A stretch of DNA of 64,000 nucleotides. It comes from Bacillota bacterium. GTDB taxonomy: Bacteria; Bacillota; Negativicutes; CTSoil-072. The position numbers and the translations under genes are program-made. The notes below the pieces were generated by a model. It worked only from the letters and a program-made list of their open reading frames with translations. It made no database searches and was not told where the DNA came from. Shown piece by piece: positions 32,907-42,575 of this stretch. Position 1 is the stretch's first letter. The number at the start of each line of letters is the position of its first letter. The stretch spans positions 1 to 64,000 of the forward strand of contig JAGFZV010000001.1 in assembly GCA_017889545.1 (NCBI GenBank). Reading direction: 5' to 3'.

Positions 32907-34682
32907 TTAAAGTTTACTCTCCACCAGTTCGGCCAACTCCGCGATCGTTGGCGCAGTGAAGAATTCGGTAAACAATAGATTCACTTTGCTGTAATCCCGG
33001 ATCCGGGCAATGATTTGCATCGCCTGAATGGAGTTTCCGCCCAGCGCAAAAAAGTCGTCGTTCCGACCGATTTGCTGCCGGTCAAACACTTCCGCCCAGG
33101 CTGCCTGGATCATCTGTTCGAGCGGCGTATTCGGCTGAAGCAGACTGTCCTGCGGCGGGATTGCTATGCCGAGGCCCAATTTTTCCGCCAGGCCGACCCG
33201 CTGAATTTTGCCGGTTGGCCCAAGGGGAATGCGCTCCACAAACAAAATGCGGGCCGGCACTTTGAAATAGGCCGCCTGCCCGGCGACATACTGCCGCAAT
33301 TCTTTTTCGCTGATCTTTTCCTCGCCTTCCAGCACGACCGCAGCGGCCAGATCCTCGCCCAGCGTCGGGTGCGGCATGGCAAAAGCCGCTGCCTGTTGAA
33401 CCTTGGGATGGCGCAATAACAGTTCGTCAATCTCCCGCGGGAAGATTTTTTCGCCGCCGCGGTTAATCATTTCTTTGGTCCGGCCGTTGATGAATAAATA
33501 GCCGTCGGCATCCAGACAGCCCTGGTCGCCGGTGCGGAACCAGCCGTCGCGGAAGCTGTCCTGGTTGGCCTTGGCGTTATTTTCATAGCCGCTGATCACG
33601 TTTTCCCCCTGGATGACGATTTCGCCGTTTTGTCCGTGTTCCAAAAATCGGCCTGTTTCGCCCATGATTTGGATCCGGCAGCCTGCGGCTTTGCCTACGG
33701 AGCCGGCTTTTCGCTGACCGGGCGGCAACGGATTGACGGCCATCTGATGGGCGGCTTCCGTCATTCCATAAGCCTCGAGAATCGGAACGGAAAAAAGTTC
33801 TTCGATGTTTTTCGCCGTTTCGGGCGATAGCGGCGACGACGATGAGCGGATAAACCGCAGCGAGTGCCGCAGTGTGTTCGGCGCACATTTTTTCCCCTGT
33901 GCCAGAACGGCCTGATGCAGGGTTGGTACCGCCGTGTACCAGGTCGGCGACAGCTCGGATAGCCAGCCAAAGAACTGCGTGCTGTCAAAGCCCCGCGTGC
34001 AGATGACGCTGCTGCCGGCCGCCAAGGAGGACAGGACGGCGCCAATCAGCCCATGGACATGGAACAGCGGCATCACGTTCAGACAACGGTCCTGCGCGGT
34101 CAGCGCCAGGCTCTTGGCAATATTCTGCGCGGAAATCGTGATGTTGCTATGGGCGATTGGGACGATTTTCGGCCGGCCGGTCGTGCCGGAGGTATGCAAG
34201 ACCAGCGCGGTCTCGTCGGCACGGGCAAAATCAATGGGCTCATCTTTCAGCGTGCCGTCATGCTGCAGGGAAAAAACGCCGGCTTTTCCCTGTTCGTCCG
34301 CGCTCAGCCAAAGAATCGGCAGCCCCAGCGCCTGTGCGGCCGGGATGGCTTGCGTGGACAGTCCGTCCTTGATAATGACGGCTTTGGCGTTCAGATCCGT
34401 CAGATAAAATTTGAATTCCTCGAGTGAATAGGCCGGGTTCAGCGGAGCACAGGCGGCAACGGCAGTCACGGCCAGAAACGCACTCGCCATTTCCGGGCCG
34501 TTCGGCATGACCAGAGACACACGATCGCCCCTGCGGATGCCCAATCCGGCCAATGTGCCGGCAGTCTCCAGCACCTGCGTTTTTAATTCCCGAACCGTCA
34601 ACGGAGTCATTCCGGGCGCCAAAATCGCCAGCCGGTCCGGATCACGCTGTTCACTTTGCCTGACCAAATCAAAAATATTCAT
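32907..34682 (-). CDS. Acyl-CoA-synthetase-like ligase fused to carrier protein
   Basis: A 591-residue loading protein. Residues 1-510 form an adenylate-forming ligase: P-loop TSGTTGRPK near 162, PLFHVHGLIGAVL, TWYTAVPTLHQAVL, EAYGMTEAAHQM and the RTKEMINRGGEKI hinge. The PLFHVHGL and TWYTAVPT pieces resemble the AAE3/Pcs60 (oxalyl-CoA synthetase) branch more than fatty acyl-AMP ligases. Residues 520-591 form a carrier domain with FFALGGNSIQAM, serine near 549. I chose the ATG at 34682. It probably adenylates a carboxylic acid and loads it on its own carrier, to be accepted by the NRPS condensation domain 13 bp downstream. Confidence 0.88.
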   Translation of the reverse strand: MNIFDLVRQSEQRDPDRLAILAPGMTPLTVRELKTQVLETAGTLAGLGIRRGDRVSLVMPNGPEMASAFLAVTAVAACAPLNPAYSLEEFKFYLTDLNAKAVIIKDGLSTQAIPAAQALGLPILWLSADEQGKAGVFSLQHDGTLKDEPIDFARADETALVLHTSGTTGRPKIVPIAHSNITISAQNIAKSLALTAQDRCLNVMPLFHVHGLIGAVLSSLAAGSSVICTRGFDSTQFFGWLSELSPTWYTAVPTLHQAVLAQGKKCAPNTLRHSLRFIRSSSSPLSPETAKNIEELFSVPILEAYGMTEAAHQMAVNPLPPGQRKAGSVGKAAGCRIQIMGETGRFLEHGQNGEIVIQGENVISGYENNAKANQDSFRDGWFRTGDQGCLDADGYLFINGRTKEMINRGGEKIFPREIDELLLRHPKVQQAAAFAMPHPTLGEDLAAAVVLEGEEKISEKELRQYVAGQAAYFKVPARILFVERIPLGPTGKIQRVGLAEKLGLGIAIPPQDSLLQPNTPLEQMIQAAWAEVFDRQQIGRNDDFFALGGNSIQAMQIIARIRDYSKVNLLFTEFFTAPTIAELAELVESKL

Positions 34683-34698
34683 TGCCTGCCCCCCGTTA

Positions 34699-36015
34699 TT
34701 ACAGTTTTGATACGAAGAAGCGCCGTTTTCCCGATGGCGCGGGAGCAATCGAGTCGCAATAGTGAAACGAAAGCCCGATGGCGCTTGTCCTCAGCGTGTT
34801 CAAAATTCCCTGCCGGATGTGCGCTTCAAATTCCGGGGTGTATCCTTCATCCGGAATGATATGGATTTCCAGATGATCGCGGCGGGTTTGCACAAGCTGC
34901 GTCTGGCGGACGGTATGTTTGGGCAGGTTCATGAAAACACGGGTTAAAATGGTGACCATGGAGCGGGTTCTGTCCGGCGCAATGATATAGTCGCCGGATC
35001 GGCCGGTCACTTTGGCCAGAACCGGTAATTTCCGGCCGCAAGAGCAAGGTTCTGGCGACAGCGCGCCAATATCGCCAAGCTTGTAGCGAATGAACGGAAA
35101 GGCAAAATTATCCAGATCCGTGACAATGATGTCGCCAACATCTCCTTTGGCAGCCGGCTGCCCATCCTTGACGATTTCGACGATGAACCGTTCCGCGTTG
35201 ATATGCAGGTTTCCTGCCGGGCATTCGGATGCGATGACGCCAAATTCCCGGCAGGCATAGCGGTTGTAGACCCGGCACTGAAATGCCTGCTCAATGACGG
35301 CTTTTGTATCCTCCCACAGCATCTCGGCCGTCGCAAGAACCGCCGCTGGCCGTACAACAATCCCATGCTGCAAAATACATTCGGCCATATCGCCGAGGAT
35401 CGACGAGTACCCCATGATCAGACCGGGCCGGTAGGCAGCCAGCCTTCGGGCTTGTCGCGCCATTTCGGTCGGACTGGCCTGATAGAGATGGAATTTTTTG
35501 CGGCGCTGGGTCCACTCGCTGATGGTTTGCAGAACGGAACTTTTCTTTTGGCGTACGGGCTGGCCCCATAGCATTGCTTTTCGCGTACTCCAGGGCAGAT
35601 TGCCTGTCCATTCGTAGTCGCTGCGTTTTTCGTACGCCCGGCTGATCACCCGCTGCGCATTGCCCATAAAAAAGCGCACCGGTTCGCCGGTGGTCCCGCC
35701 GGATACTTGCGTATACATTTCGCGCCGGCTCAGATTACGGGCGATCAGCGCTTCCCCGCCGGCTTGCAGATCAGCACGCTGCAGGAGCGGAAGACGACCA
35801 AGAATCCGGATCGTCCCGTCTGGGTCCGAAGGAAAATTTTTCTCGGCATAATACGGCACCTGCACTGCGGCATGAGCCAGCAGTTTTTCCAGTTTCCGGA
35901 CTTGCAGCTCCTGCAGTTCGGCTTCCGACAGCCACTGCGATTGCTGCAAGCCATGGTAATAAGAACCGATCTGCGAATGAAACACTCGGTAAATCGGCTC
36001 GGCAATATTTGTCAT
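34699..36015 (-). CDS. PaaK/CapK-like adenylate-forming enzyme
   Basis: A 438-residue protein of the phenylacetate-CoA ligase superfamily, in the branch often found in polysaccharide and natural-product clusters. It shows QVSGGTTGEPVRFFMG near residue 105, YSSILGDMAECI, NRYACREFGVIASEC, and IRYKLGDIGAL with a Cys-rich CSCGRKLP that may bind zinc. Its stop is 16 bp before the acyl ligase start, so both are in the peptide operon. It may activate an aromatic or other acid for the cluster; the substrate is unknown. Confidence 0.82.
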   Translation of the reverse strand: MTNIAEPIYRVFHSQIGSYYHGLQQSQWLSEAELQELQVRKLEKLLAHAAVQVPYYAEKNFPSDPDGTIRILGRLPLLQRADLQAGGEALIARNLSRREMYTQVSGGTTGEPVRFFMGNAQRVISRAYEKRSDYEWTGNLPWSTRKAMLWGQPVRQKKSSVLQTISEWTQRRKKFHLYQASPTEMARQARRLAAYRPGLIMGYSSILGDMAECILQHGIVVRPAAVLATAEMLWEDTKAVIEQAFQCRVYNRYACREFGVIASECPAGNLHINAERFIVEIVKDGQPAAKGDVGDIIVTDLDNFAFPFIRYKLGDIGALSPEPCSCGRKLPVLAKVTGRSGDYIIAPDRTRSMVTILTRVFMNLPKHTVRQTQLVQTRRDHLEIHIIPDEGYTPEFEAHIRQGILNTLRTSAIGLSFHYCDSIAPAPSGKRRFFVSKL

Positions 36016-36037
36016 TCTGGTTCCTCCTGCCTGTTCG

Positions 36038-36961
36038 CTACCCCTTGGCCCACCAATGGTATGTCGCCGTGATCCCGTCCCGCAGCGAAATGCGCGGTTT
36101 CCAGCCCATGCCGGTCAGGCGGCTGATATCCAGCAGTTTGACCGGCGTTCCGTCAGGTTTGCCGGTATCAAAAACGATCTCGCCGGCAAAGCCGACGATT
36201 TCTTTGACCAATTCGGCCAACGCGCGAATCGTAAGCCCTGCGCCGCAGCCGATATTGACAATATCGCTGCCGCTGTAATTCTCCATGAGAAACAGGCACG
36301 CCGCTGCCAGATCATCGACATGCAAAAATTCGCGGACCGGCTGGCCGGTGCCCCACACAACGACCTGCTTCTTGCCGCTGATTTTCGCTTCATGAAATTT
36401 GCGGATCAGGGCCGGTAGAACGTGCGAAGATTCTAAATCAAAGTTGTCGTTGATCCCGTACAGGTTGGTCGGCATCACGGAAATAAAATCGGTACCGTAC
36501 TGGAGATTATACGAACGGCACAGTTCAATGCCGGCGATCTTGGCAAGCGCATACGCCTGATTGGTGGGTTCCAATGGTCCGGTCAGCAGATACTCTTCTT
36601 TGAGCGGCTGCGGCGCCAGCTTGGGATAAATGCAGGAACTGCCGAGAAACAGCAGCTTTCGGACACCGGTTTCCTTGGCCGCCTGAATGATGTTGGCTTC
36701 GATCATCAGGTTCTGATAGATAAATTCCGCCGGCTGGGTGCTGTTGGCCCAAATGCCGCCGACCCGCGCCGCTGCTAAAAATACATAGTCCGGCCGCTCG
36801 GCCCGGAAAAAATGCTCCACAGCCGACTGACGCGTCAAATCCAGCTCACGGCTGGTTCGTAAGAGTAAATTACCGAAGCCCTTCGCTTGAAGAGCGCGCA
36901 CCAGTGCTGATCCGACCAAGCCCCTGTGCCCAGCCACATAGATCTTCGCTGTTTGATCCAT
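36038..36961 (-). CDS. fcl: GDP-L-fucose synthase
   Basis: Epimerises and reduces GDP-4-keto-6-deoxymannose to GDP-L-fucose. This 307-residue short-chain dehydrogenase has [14 protein letters not shown] at residue 13, AARVGGI, the catalytic Ser in [10 protein letters not shown] and [12 protein letters not shown] with Tyr and Lys, plus the [13 protein letters not shown] segment typical of Fcl. It follows gmd and leads into the peptide cluster with 22 bp to the next gene. Confidence 0.94.
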   Translation of the reverse strand: MDQTAKIYVAGHRGLVGSALVRALQAKGFGNLLLRTSRELDLTRQSAVEHFFRAERPDYVFLAAARVGGIWANSTQPAEFIYQNLMIEANIIQAAKETGVRKLLFLGSSCIYPKLAPQPLKEEYLLTGPLEPTNQAYALAKIAGIELCRSYNLQYGTDFISVMPTNLYGINDNFDLESSHVLPALIRKFHEAKISGKKQVVVWGTGQPVREFLHVDDLAAACLFLMENYSGSDIVNIGCGAGLTIRALAELVKEIVGFAGEIVFDTGKPDGTPVKLLDISRLTGMGWKPRISLRDGITATYHWWAKG

Positions 36962-36986
36962 CTGCTTTCACTTCCTTGTTTTCTTC

Positions 36987-37001
36987 GCGGTCAAGGGGAC
37001 G
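36987..37001. repeat. Type B repeat arm fragment
   Basis: GCGGTCAAGGGGACG matches the outer part of the palindrome at 22878-22944. It lies between gmd and fcl, so it does not end the operon. Confidence 0.55.
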
Positions 37002-37018
37002 CGAGCTCCAACCACAAT

Positions 37019-38125
37019 TTACTCAAAGTGGTTGTTGACCTGAAACCCGTTTCCTTGGCACAGCAGGTCCCGTTCGGCCTGCTTCACATCTTCCTCGACC
37101 ATCATTGCCGCAAGCTCTGCAAACGTGACTTTCGGAGTCCAGCCGAGTTTTTCCCTGGCCTTGGTCGCATCGCCGAGCAAACACTCTACTTCCGTCGGCC
37201 GGAAGTAACGCGGATCCACCACTACGCGTACCGCACCGGTCGCAGCATCAATCCCGACTTCCCCCCGCCCGGTTCCGCGCCATTCGATGGTAATGCCGAC
37301 GTTTTGAAACGCCGCTTGCACGAATTCACGTACGGAATGGGTTTTCCCGGTAGCAATGACAAAATCGTCCGGCTCCGCTTGCTGGAGCATCATCCACATG
37401 GCTTTGACATAATCGCCGGCAAATCCCCAGTCCCGCTGGGAGTTCAGATTGCCGAGATACAGCTTGTCCTGCAGTCCCAGCTTGATCCGGGCAACCGCCC
37501 GGGTGATTTTGCGGGTCACGAAGGTTTCACCGCGAATCGGTGATTCGTGATTGAACAGAATTCCGTTGCAGGCATACATGCCGTAGGCTTCCCGGTAATT
37601 GACGACGATCCAGTACGCATACAGCTTGGCGGCGGCATACGGACTGCGCGGATAAAACGGCGTGGTTTCCGTTTGCGGAGTTTCCTGCACCTGGCCGAAC
37701 AATTCGCTGGTTGACGCCTGATAAAAGCGGGTCTTTCCGGTTAGGCCGAGAATGCGCAGGGCTTCCAATAGCCGCAGCGTGCCAAGGGCATCGGAATTGG
37801 CCGTATATTCGGGTGTATCAAAAGAAACCTGGACATGGCTTTGCGCCGCCAGGTTATAGATTTCGTCCGGCTGCACTTCCTGAATGATGCGGATCAGGTT
37901 CGTGGCATCGGTCAGATCACCGTAATGAAGGAAAAACTTGACGTTTTCCTCATGCTGGTCCCGGTACAGATGGTCGATGCGATCCGTATTGAAGGAAGAA
38001 CTGCGCCGTTTGATGCCATGCACCGTGTAGCCTTTTTTCAGTAAAAATTCCGCCAGATAAGCGCCGTCCTGTCCGGTAATCCCGGTGATCAGAGCGACTT
38101 TCCCGGCCGGTTTGTCTTGCAGCAT
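37019..38125 (-). CDS. gmd: GDP-mannose 4,6-dehydratase
   Basis: Converts GDP-mannose to GDP-4-keto-6-deoxymannose. The 368-residue enzyme has [35 protein letters not shown] with the catalytic Thr/Ser region, [10 protein letters not shown] with Tyr and Lys, and [17 protein letters not shown] chose the ATG at 38125 with AAAGGTGG eight bases upstream; an in-frame GTG at 38137 overlaps that site. Together with fcl and the distant manC it completes the route to GDP-fucose. Confidence 0.94.
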   Translation of the reverse strand: MLQDKPAGKVALITGITGQDGAYLAEFLLKKGYTVHGIKRRSSSFNTDRIDHLYRDQHEENVKFFLHYGDLTDATNLIRIIQEVQPDEIYNLAAQSHVQVSFDTPEYTANSDALGTLRLLEALRILGLTGKTRFYQASTSELFGQVQETPQTETTPFYPRSPYAAAKLYAYWIVVNYREAYGMYACNGILFNHESPIRGETFVTRKITRAVARIKLGLQDKLYLGNLNSQRDWGFAGDYVKAMWMMLQQAEPDDFVIATGKTHSVREFVQAAFQNVGITIEWRGTGRGEVGIDAATGAVRVVVDPRYFRPTEVECLLGDATKAREKLGWTPKVTFAELAAMMVEEDVKQAERDLLCQGNGFQVNNHFE

Positions 38126-38148
38126 ATCATGGTCCACCTTTCTCGCCG

Positions 38149-38206
38149 AATCTCAATAACCGATTGCATGATCATGCAGACCGCCTATTGTGCAAAGATT
38201 GAGATT
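38149..38206. promoter_or_regulatory. Nested palindromes upstream of gmd
   Basis: AATCTCAAT (38149-38157) and ATTGAGATT (38198-38206) are perfect inverted complements, and the 14-bp perfect palindrome TGCATGATCATGCA (38165-38178) lies between them. They occupy the gap between rfbD and gmd and could form an operator or a leader hairpin. I found no convincing promoter. Confidence 0.4.
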
Positions 38207-38256
38207 ACCATAAGCGGAGGTCAAGCGATAGCGGTCAAAAGAACCGTCCCCTTGAC
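38204..38256. repeat. Dispersed repeat copy 2 joined to type B arm
   Basis: Bases 38204-38234 match 22981-23012; 38232-38256 carry CGGTCAAAAGAACCGTCCCC followed by TTGACC, a type B arm. The order of the two parts differs from the first site. Confidence 0.55.
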
Positions 38257-38261
38257 CACGG

Positions 38262-39086
38262 TCACTTCAGGTATTGCTTCAGGGCATCCTGCCAGGAAGC
38301 CATGGGATCACCGACCGTCATGCGGAGCATATGGTTGTCCAGCACGGAGTGCGGCGGGCGTTTGGCCGGTCGGGGAAATGCCGGCGTTGTAACCGGGCTG
38401 ATATCCACATCCTTGCCGGCCAGCCGAAAAATCTCGCAGGCGAATTCATACCAGGAACAATAACCTTGGCAAGTCGCGTGATACGTCCCGTAGGCATCGC
38501 TGTCCAACAGCCGTAGGATCGCTTTGGTCAGCTCAACGGTTGATGTCGGTGAGCCGATCTGGTCATTCACGACGTTAATCGGACCTCCCTGCTCCGCCAT
38601 GCGCAGCATCGTCCGCACAAAATTATTGCCTTCGCCGTACAGCCAGGCCGTACGCACGATATAATGGCGACCCAGGATGTGGCGGACAATTTGCTCCCCC
38701 TGCCATTTCGTCAGCCCATACACGTTTTGCGGGTTCACAATATCAAACTCCCTGTGCTGACTGTTGCACTGGCCGTCAAAGACATAGTCTGTGCTGATAT
38801 ACACCATCCGTGCTCCGGTTTCCAAACAGCCGGCGGCGATGTTTTGCGTTCCCACCACGTTGACCCGAAACGCGCCGTCCGGATCGTTTTCCGCTCCATC
38901 CACATTGGTGTAGGCTGCGCAATGGATGACCACATCCGGCCGCGCGGTGCGGAAAAATTCGGTCACGGCCCGGTGGTCCGTGATATCCAGTTCATCCAGG
39001 TCGGTCAGCGTCAATGTGTGCGCATGCGCTTGGCGGGCGATTTCTTTGCCAAGCTGTCCCTTGGCGCCGGTTACGAGTATTTTCAT
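38262..39086 (-). CDS. rfbD: dTDP-4-dehydrorhamnose reductase
   Basis: Last step of dTDP-L-rhamnose synthesis. A 274-residue short-chain dehydrogenase with VTGAKGQLGKEIA at residue 5, AAYTNVDGAENDPDGAFRVN, the catalytic STDYVFDG, YGLTKWQGE with Tyr and Lys, and the GSPTSTVEL segment. The start at 39086 (AAGGGAAA upstream) lies four bases past the rfbC stop, so the rfb genes are coupled. Order rfbB-A-C-D. Confidence 0.94.
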   Translation of the reverse strand: MKILVTGAKGQLGKEIARQAHAHTLTLTDLDELDITDHRAVTEFFRTARPDVVIHCAAYTNVDGAENDPDGAFRVNVVGTQNIAAGCLETGARMVYISTDYVFDGQCNSQHREFDIVNPQNVYGLTKWQGEQIVRHILGRHYIVRTAWLYGEGNNFVRTMLRMAEQGGPINVVNDQIGSPTSTVELTKAILRLLDSDAYGTYHATCQGYCSWYEFACEIFRLAGKDVDISPVTTPAFPRPAKRPPHSVLDNHMLRMTVGDPMASWQDALKQYLK

Positions 39087-39090
39087 CTGA

Positions 39091-39660
39091 TCATTTCCCT
39101 TCTTCGCCGGCATAAAGCGGCAATCGTTCCGTCGGAACGTCTTTTAAACGAATATTTTTTTGATCCTTGGCCGACAACCTGACTTCCTTCAGCGGCCAGT
39201 CAATGCCGATATCCGGATCATCCCAGGCAATGCCGCCTTCGGACGCCGGGCTATAGATGTCAGTGCATTTATAGGTAAAGTAGACGGTTTCGCTCAGCAC
39301 GCAAAAACCGTGGGCGAAGCCGGGCGGAACCCAGAATTGCCGATGATTTTCGCCGGACAATATGACGCCGGTCCACTGTCCGAAGGTCGGCGAACCGCGC
39401 CGGATATCGACGGCTGCGTCAAAGGCTTCGCCATGGACTACGGAAACTAGTTTTCCTTGCTCGTGCGGGTGCTGATAATGCAGGCCCCTGAGTACGCCGC
39501 GGGTGGAAAAGGACAGATTGTCCTGGAGAAATTGTCCCGTAATTCCCAGTGCTTCGTAGCGGCTTTGCTGCCAGGTTTCCAAAAAATAGCCTCTGGCGTC
39601 GCCAAAAACAGCCGGCTCAAGGATCAACACGCCGGGCAGCGTGGTTTCTATGACGTTCAT
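39091..39660 (-). CDS. rfbC: dTDP-4-dehydrorhamnose 3,5-epimerase
   Basis: A 189-residue cupin enzyme. Motifs are the substrate-binding FLQDNLSFSTRGVLRGLHYQ with the catalytic His, GEAFDAAVDIRRGSPTFGQW, and FWVPPGFAHGFCVLSE. Third step in dTDP-rhamnose synthesis. Tightly packed: 11 bp from rfbA, 4 bp from rfbD. Confidence 0.95.
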   Translation of the reverse strand: MNVIETTLPGVLILEPAVFGDARGYFLETWQQSRYEALGITGQFLQDNLSFSTRGVLRGLHYQHPHEQGKLVSVVHGEAFDAAVDIRRGSPTFGQWTGVILSGENHRQFWVPPGFAHGFCVLSETVYFTYKCTDIYSPASEGGIAWDDPDIGIDWPLKEVRLSAKDQKNIRLKDVPTERLPLYAGEEGK

Positions 39661-39671
39661 TAGAGTCCCCC

Positions 39672-40550
39672 TTATATTTCTTCGGCCAACCGCAGCAGGT
39701 AGCGTCCATAGCCGTTTTTCTTCATTTCATCGCCTAACTGCCACAACTTTTCCCGGGAAATATAGCCCATGCGGAAGGCGATTTCTTCGGGGCAGGCGAC
39801 CATCAGCCCTTGCCGTTCCTGAATGGTGGCAATGTAGTTGGCGGCTTGCAGCAGCGAGTCATGGGTTCCGGTATCGAGCCAGGCGTAGCCCCGGCCGAGG
39901 GTCTCGACGCGCAAGGCGTTTTGTTCCATGTAGAGACGGTTGAGGTCGGTGATTTCAAGTTCGCCGCGCGCTGACGGCCGCAATGATTTGGCCAGTTCGA
40001 CGACCTGCCGGTCGTAAAAATAGAGCCCGGTGACGGCGTAGTGGGATTTGGGCTTGTCCGGTTTTTCTTCGATGCTGACGGCTTTGCCCGCAGAATCAAA
40101 TTCGATGACGCCGTAGCGTTCCGGATCTTTCACCCGATAGGCGAAGACTGTCGCGCCGCTTGCCTGCCGGGCCGCTTCCTGCAGTTTCTGGCTGAAGCCG
40201 TAGCCGTAGAAGATATTGTCGCCGAGGACAAGGGCGCAGGGATCGCCGTTGATAAAGTCTTCTCCGATCAGGAAGGCCTGGGCCAATCCGTCGGGACTGG
40301 GCTGGATGGCGTAGGAAATGTTCAGTCCCCAGTCGCTGCCGTCTCCCAGGAGGTTGCGGAAGCATTCTTGTTCATGGGGATTGTTAATGACCAGTATGTC
40401 TTTGATCCCGGCCAGCATGAGGGTGGCCAGCGGATAGTAGATCATCGGCTTGTCGTAAATGGCCATCAGCTGTTTGCTGGCGGCGCGTGTGATTGGGTAG
40501 AGCCTGCTGCCGGATCCGCCGGCCAGAATGATGCCTTTTTGCACTGTCAT
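39672..40550 (-). CDS. rfbA: Glucose-1-phosphate thymidylyltransferase
   Basis: Makes dTDP-glucose from glucose-1-phosphate and dTTP. The 292-residue enzyme starts [37 protein letters not shown], with [10 protein letters not shown] at the metal site and VEEKP-type [22 protein letters not shown]. It uses glucose-1-phosphate from the phosphohexomutase. It is 6 bp behind rfbB. Confidence 0.96.
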   Translation of the reverse strand: MTVQKGIILAGGSGSRLYPITRAASKQLMAIYDKPMIYYPLATLMLAGIKDILVINNPHEQECFRNLLGDGSDWGLNISYAIQPSPDGLAQAFLIGEDFINGDPCALVLGDNIFYGYGFSQKLQEAARQASGATVFAYRVKDPERYGVIEFDSAGKAVSIEEKPDKPKSHYAVTGLYFYDRQVVELAKSLRPSARGELEITDLNRLYMEQNALRVETLGRGYAWLDTGTHDSLLQAANYIATIQERQGLMVACPEEIAFRMGYISREKLWQLGDEMKKNGYGRYLLRLAEEI

Positions 40551-40556
40551 ATGTGG

Positions 40557-41585
40557 TTATCCTCCTATGATTCTCTGGCTCCATTCTCTATTCTGCAGAT
40601 ACCAGTCGACGGTCTTGATCATGCCGGTCTCGAAGGTTTCGGCCGGCGTCCAGCCGAGTTCGCGCTCGATTTTTGCAGCGTCAATGGCATAGCGCAGGTC
40701 ATGGCCGGGGCGGTCTTTGACGAAGGTGATCTGTTCTTTGTAGGATTTGCCGTCCGGCCGTGGTTGTTTGGCATCGAGGATGGCGCATAGGGCGTGCACG
40801 ATGTCCAGGTTGGTTTTTTCATTGTGGCCGCCGATGTTGTATTTTTCACCCGGCGCCCCGTTGGTGAGGACGGTGAGGATGGCCCGGCAATGGTCTTCGA
40901 CGTACAGCCAGTCGCGGATATTGCGGCCGGTTCCATAGACGGGCAGGGGCTTGCCTTCGAGGGCGTTGAGGATCATCAGCGGGATCAGTTTTTCCGGGAA
41001 TTGGTACGGGCCGTAATTGTTCGAGCAGTTGGTCATGAGAACCGGCAGGCCGTAGGTGTGGTAATACGCCCGCACGAGATGGTCGGACGCGGCTTTGGAG
41101 GCCGAGTAAGGCGAATTCGGGGCATAGGGCGTTTCTTCGCTGAAATAGCCAGTTTCGCCGAGCGAGCCGTAGACTTCATCCGTGGAGACGTGCAGAAAAC
41201 GAAAGGCCGCCTGTTTTGCTTCCGGCAATGACCGCCGCCAGCTGCGAACTGCCTCTAATAAGGAAAAGGTCCCATTGATGTTGGTCCGGATGAAGGCTGC
41301 CGGGCCGTCGATCGAGCGGTCGACATGGGATTCGGCCGCAAAATGGACGATGGCGGAGGGTTGAGCTTCCGCCATCAGTTTTTCGACGAGCGCCTGATCA
41401 CAAATGTCGCCCTGCACTAAGCGGTAGCGCGGATGCTGTTCAACGCTTTGCAGGGAATCCAAGTTACCGGCGTAGGTAAGCTTGTCGAGATTCAAAATAT
41501 GAAATTCCGTCTGCTGCAGAGCAAGCCGGATAAAGTTGCTGCCGATAAAACCGGCCCCGCCGGTGATGAGAAGCGTTGTTTTCAC
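40557..41585 (-). CDS. rfbB: dTDP-glucose 4,6-dehydratase
   Basis: First committed step to dTDP-rhamnose. The 342-residue enzyme starts (M)[17 protein letters not shown], has [15 protein letters not shown], the catalytic [11 protein letters not shown] and [12 protein letters not shown], and [17 protein letters not shown]. The start is a GTG at 41585, fitting the conserved N-terminus; AAAGGAGA lies 12 bases upstream, slightly far. The frame is open for 71 further codons that look non-coding. It is the first gene of the long minus-strand run that ends with asnB. Confidence 0.94.
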   Translation of the reverse strand: MKTTLLITGGAGFIGSNFIRLALQQTEFHILNLDKLTYAGNLDSLQSVEQHPRYRLVQGDICDQALVEKLMAEAQPSAIVHFAAESHVDRSIDGPAAFIRTNINGTFSLLEAVRSWRRSLPEAKQAAFRFLHVSTDEVYGSLGETGYFSEETPYAPNSPYSASKAASDHLVRAYYHTYGLPVLMTNCSNNYGPYQFPEKLIPLMILNALEGKPLPVYGTGRNIRDWLYVEDHCRAILTVLTNGAPGEKYNIGGHNEKTNLDIVHALCAILDAKQPRPDGKSYKEQITFVKDRPGHDLRYAIDAAKIERELGWTPAETFETGMIKTVDWYLQNREWSQRIIGG

Positions 41586-41694
41586 GATTGAACACGGTCT
41601 CCTTTTGTTATCTCCGAATTGAAATTCGCTTAATCTCGCTGATTTCCTGCTTCCCAGCTGATCCTGCGCTGCCATCCAGGAAAATTTTACTGTC

Positions 41695-41723
41695 TTGTAT
41701 TTCCCGGAATGATGCGTTATCAT
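41695..41723 (+). promoter_or_regulatory. Promoter of beta-barrel protein gene
   Basis: TTGTAT (41695-41700), 17 bp, TATCAT (41718-41723), 65 bp before the start codon and divergent from rfbB. Confidence 0.6.
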
Positions 41724-41788
41724 AAAGAAGTCTTGGTTTACACGGAAAAAACTAGATGTTTCTACTGGAAATTGGGAGGGTATACAAA

Positions 41789-42571
41789 ATGAATCCATTA
41801 ATGCGATCCTGTTTCATTATGCTTTTGTCAGCGGCAATGCTGCTTTGCGGCAGCAGCCTTTCTTTTGCCAACGGCGATGTCGATTTTAGTTATCGCTATT
41901 GGCTGTCATCCATCGATGCACAATCCGGCCCGGCTGTGGTCGGCTCTGCGAGCGTCGACATGGTTGACGCCAAGGATGCGCTCGGCATCCAAGACGAGAA
42001 TATCGGCGACTTTCAGTTGGATTGGCATATTGATCATACCCATAAAGTGCAGCTCAATTATTTTTCTTCCGAAGTATCCGGAACGGCCGTCCCCAACATG
42101 CGGATCAATGGCTGGGATTTGACCGCCGGAACGTTCCATACGGAAGTGTCAATCAAAAACTTTCAGGCGGCCTATGTTCGCTATTTCGATAATGAACTTA
42201 CCCCCGATAAGCGCTATGGCTTGATTCTCGGCCTGCGCAACGTTCGCGTCAATGCGGATTCCACCCAACTCGACGGATCACTGCGGTTCACCAAAGATTT
42301 CAACCTGAATTTCCCAACAGTCGGCTTTACGGTTGAAACCGGATTGACCGGCAAGCTTCAAGGTTTCGCCGGTTTGTCGGGCGCCTATGCCGGCAGCCGA
42401 GGCTATTTTTATGACGGCGAAGCCGGACTCCGGACGTACCTGGACAAAAAACACGACGTCAGCCTGACAGCAGGCTACCGGTTGTTAAAGGTGAAAGCGG
42501 AAAAAAGCAACGGCGATAAACTGGATGCCAAACTGAGCGGACCATTCTTTGCGGCAAGTTATCGTTTCTAA
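41789..42571 (+). CDS. Outer-membrane beta-barrel protein
   Basis: A 260-residue protein with a signal peptide ([19 protein letters not shown]) and no other hydrophobic helix. The mature part shows alternating amphipathic strands ([65 protein letters not shown]) and ends SYRF, the aromatic C-terminus recognised by outer-membrane assembly machinery. The start at 41789 has GGGAGGG. No specific family recognised; small porin or adhesin-like barrels are possible. It supports the two-membrane envelope. Confidence 0.8.
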   Translation: MNPLMRSCFIMLLSAAMLLCGSSLSFANGDVDFSYRYWLSSIDAQSGPAVVGSASVDMVDAKDALGIQDENIGDFQLDWHIDHTHKVQLNYFSSEVSGTAVPNMRINGWDLTAGTFHTEVSIKNFQAAYVRYFDNELTPDKRYGLILGLRNVRVNADSTQLDGSLRFTKDFNLNFPTVGFTVETGLTGKLQGFAGLSGAYAGSRGYFYDGEAGLRTYLDKKHDVSLTAGYRLLKVKAEKSNGDKLDAKLSGPFFAASYRF

Positions 42572-42575
42572 TCAT

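Noticed and set aside
32907-34682. Fatty acyl-AMP ligase
   Set aside because: The PLFHVHGL and TWYTAVPT segments fit acyl-CoA-synthetase branches of the AAE3/Pcs60 kind better; I could not identify the insertion typical of fatty acyl-AMP ligases.
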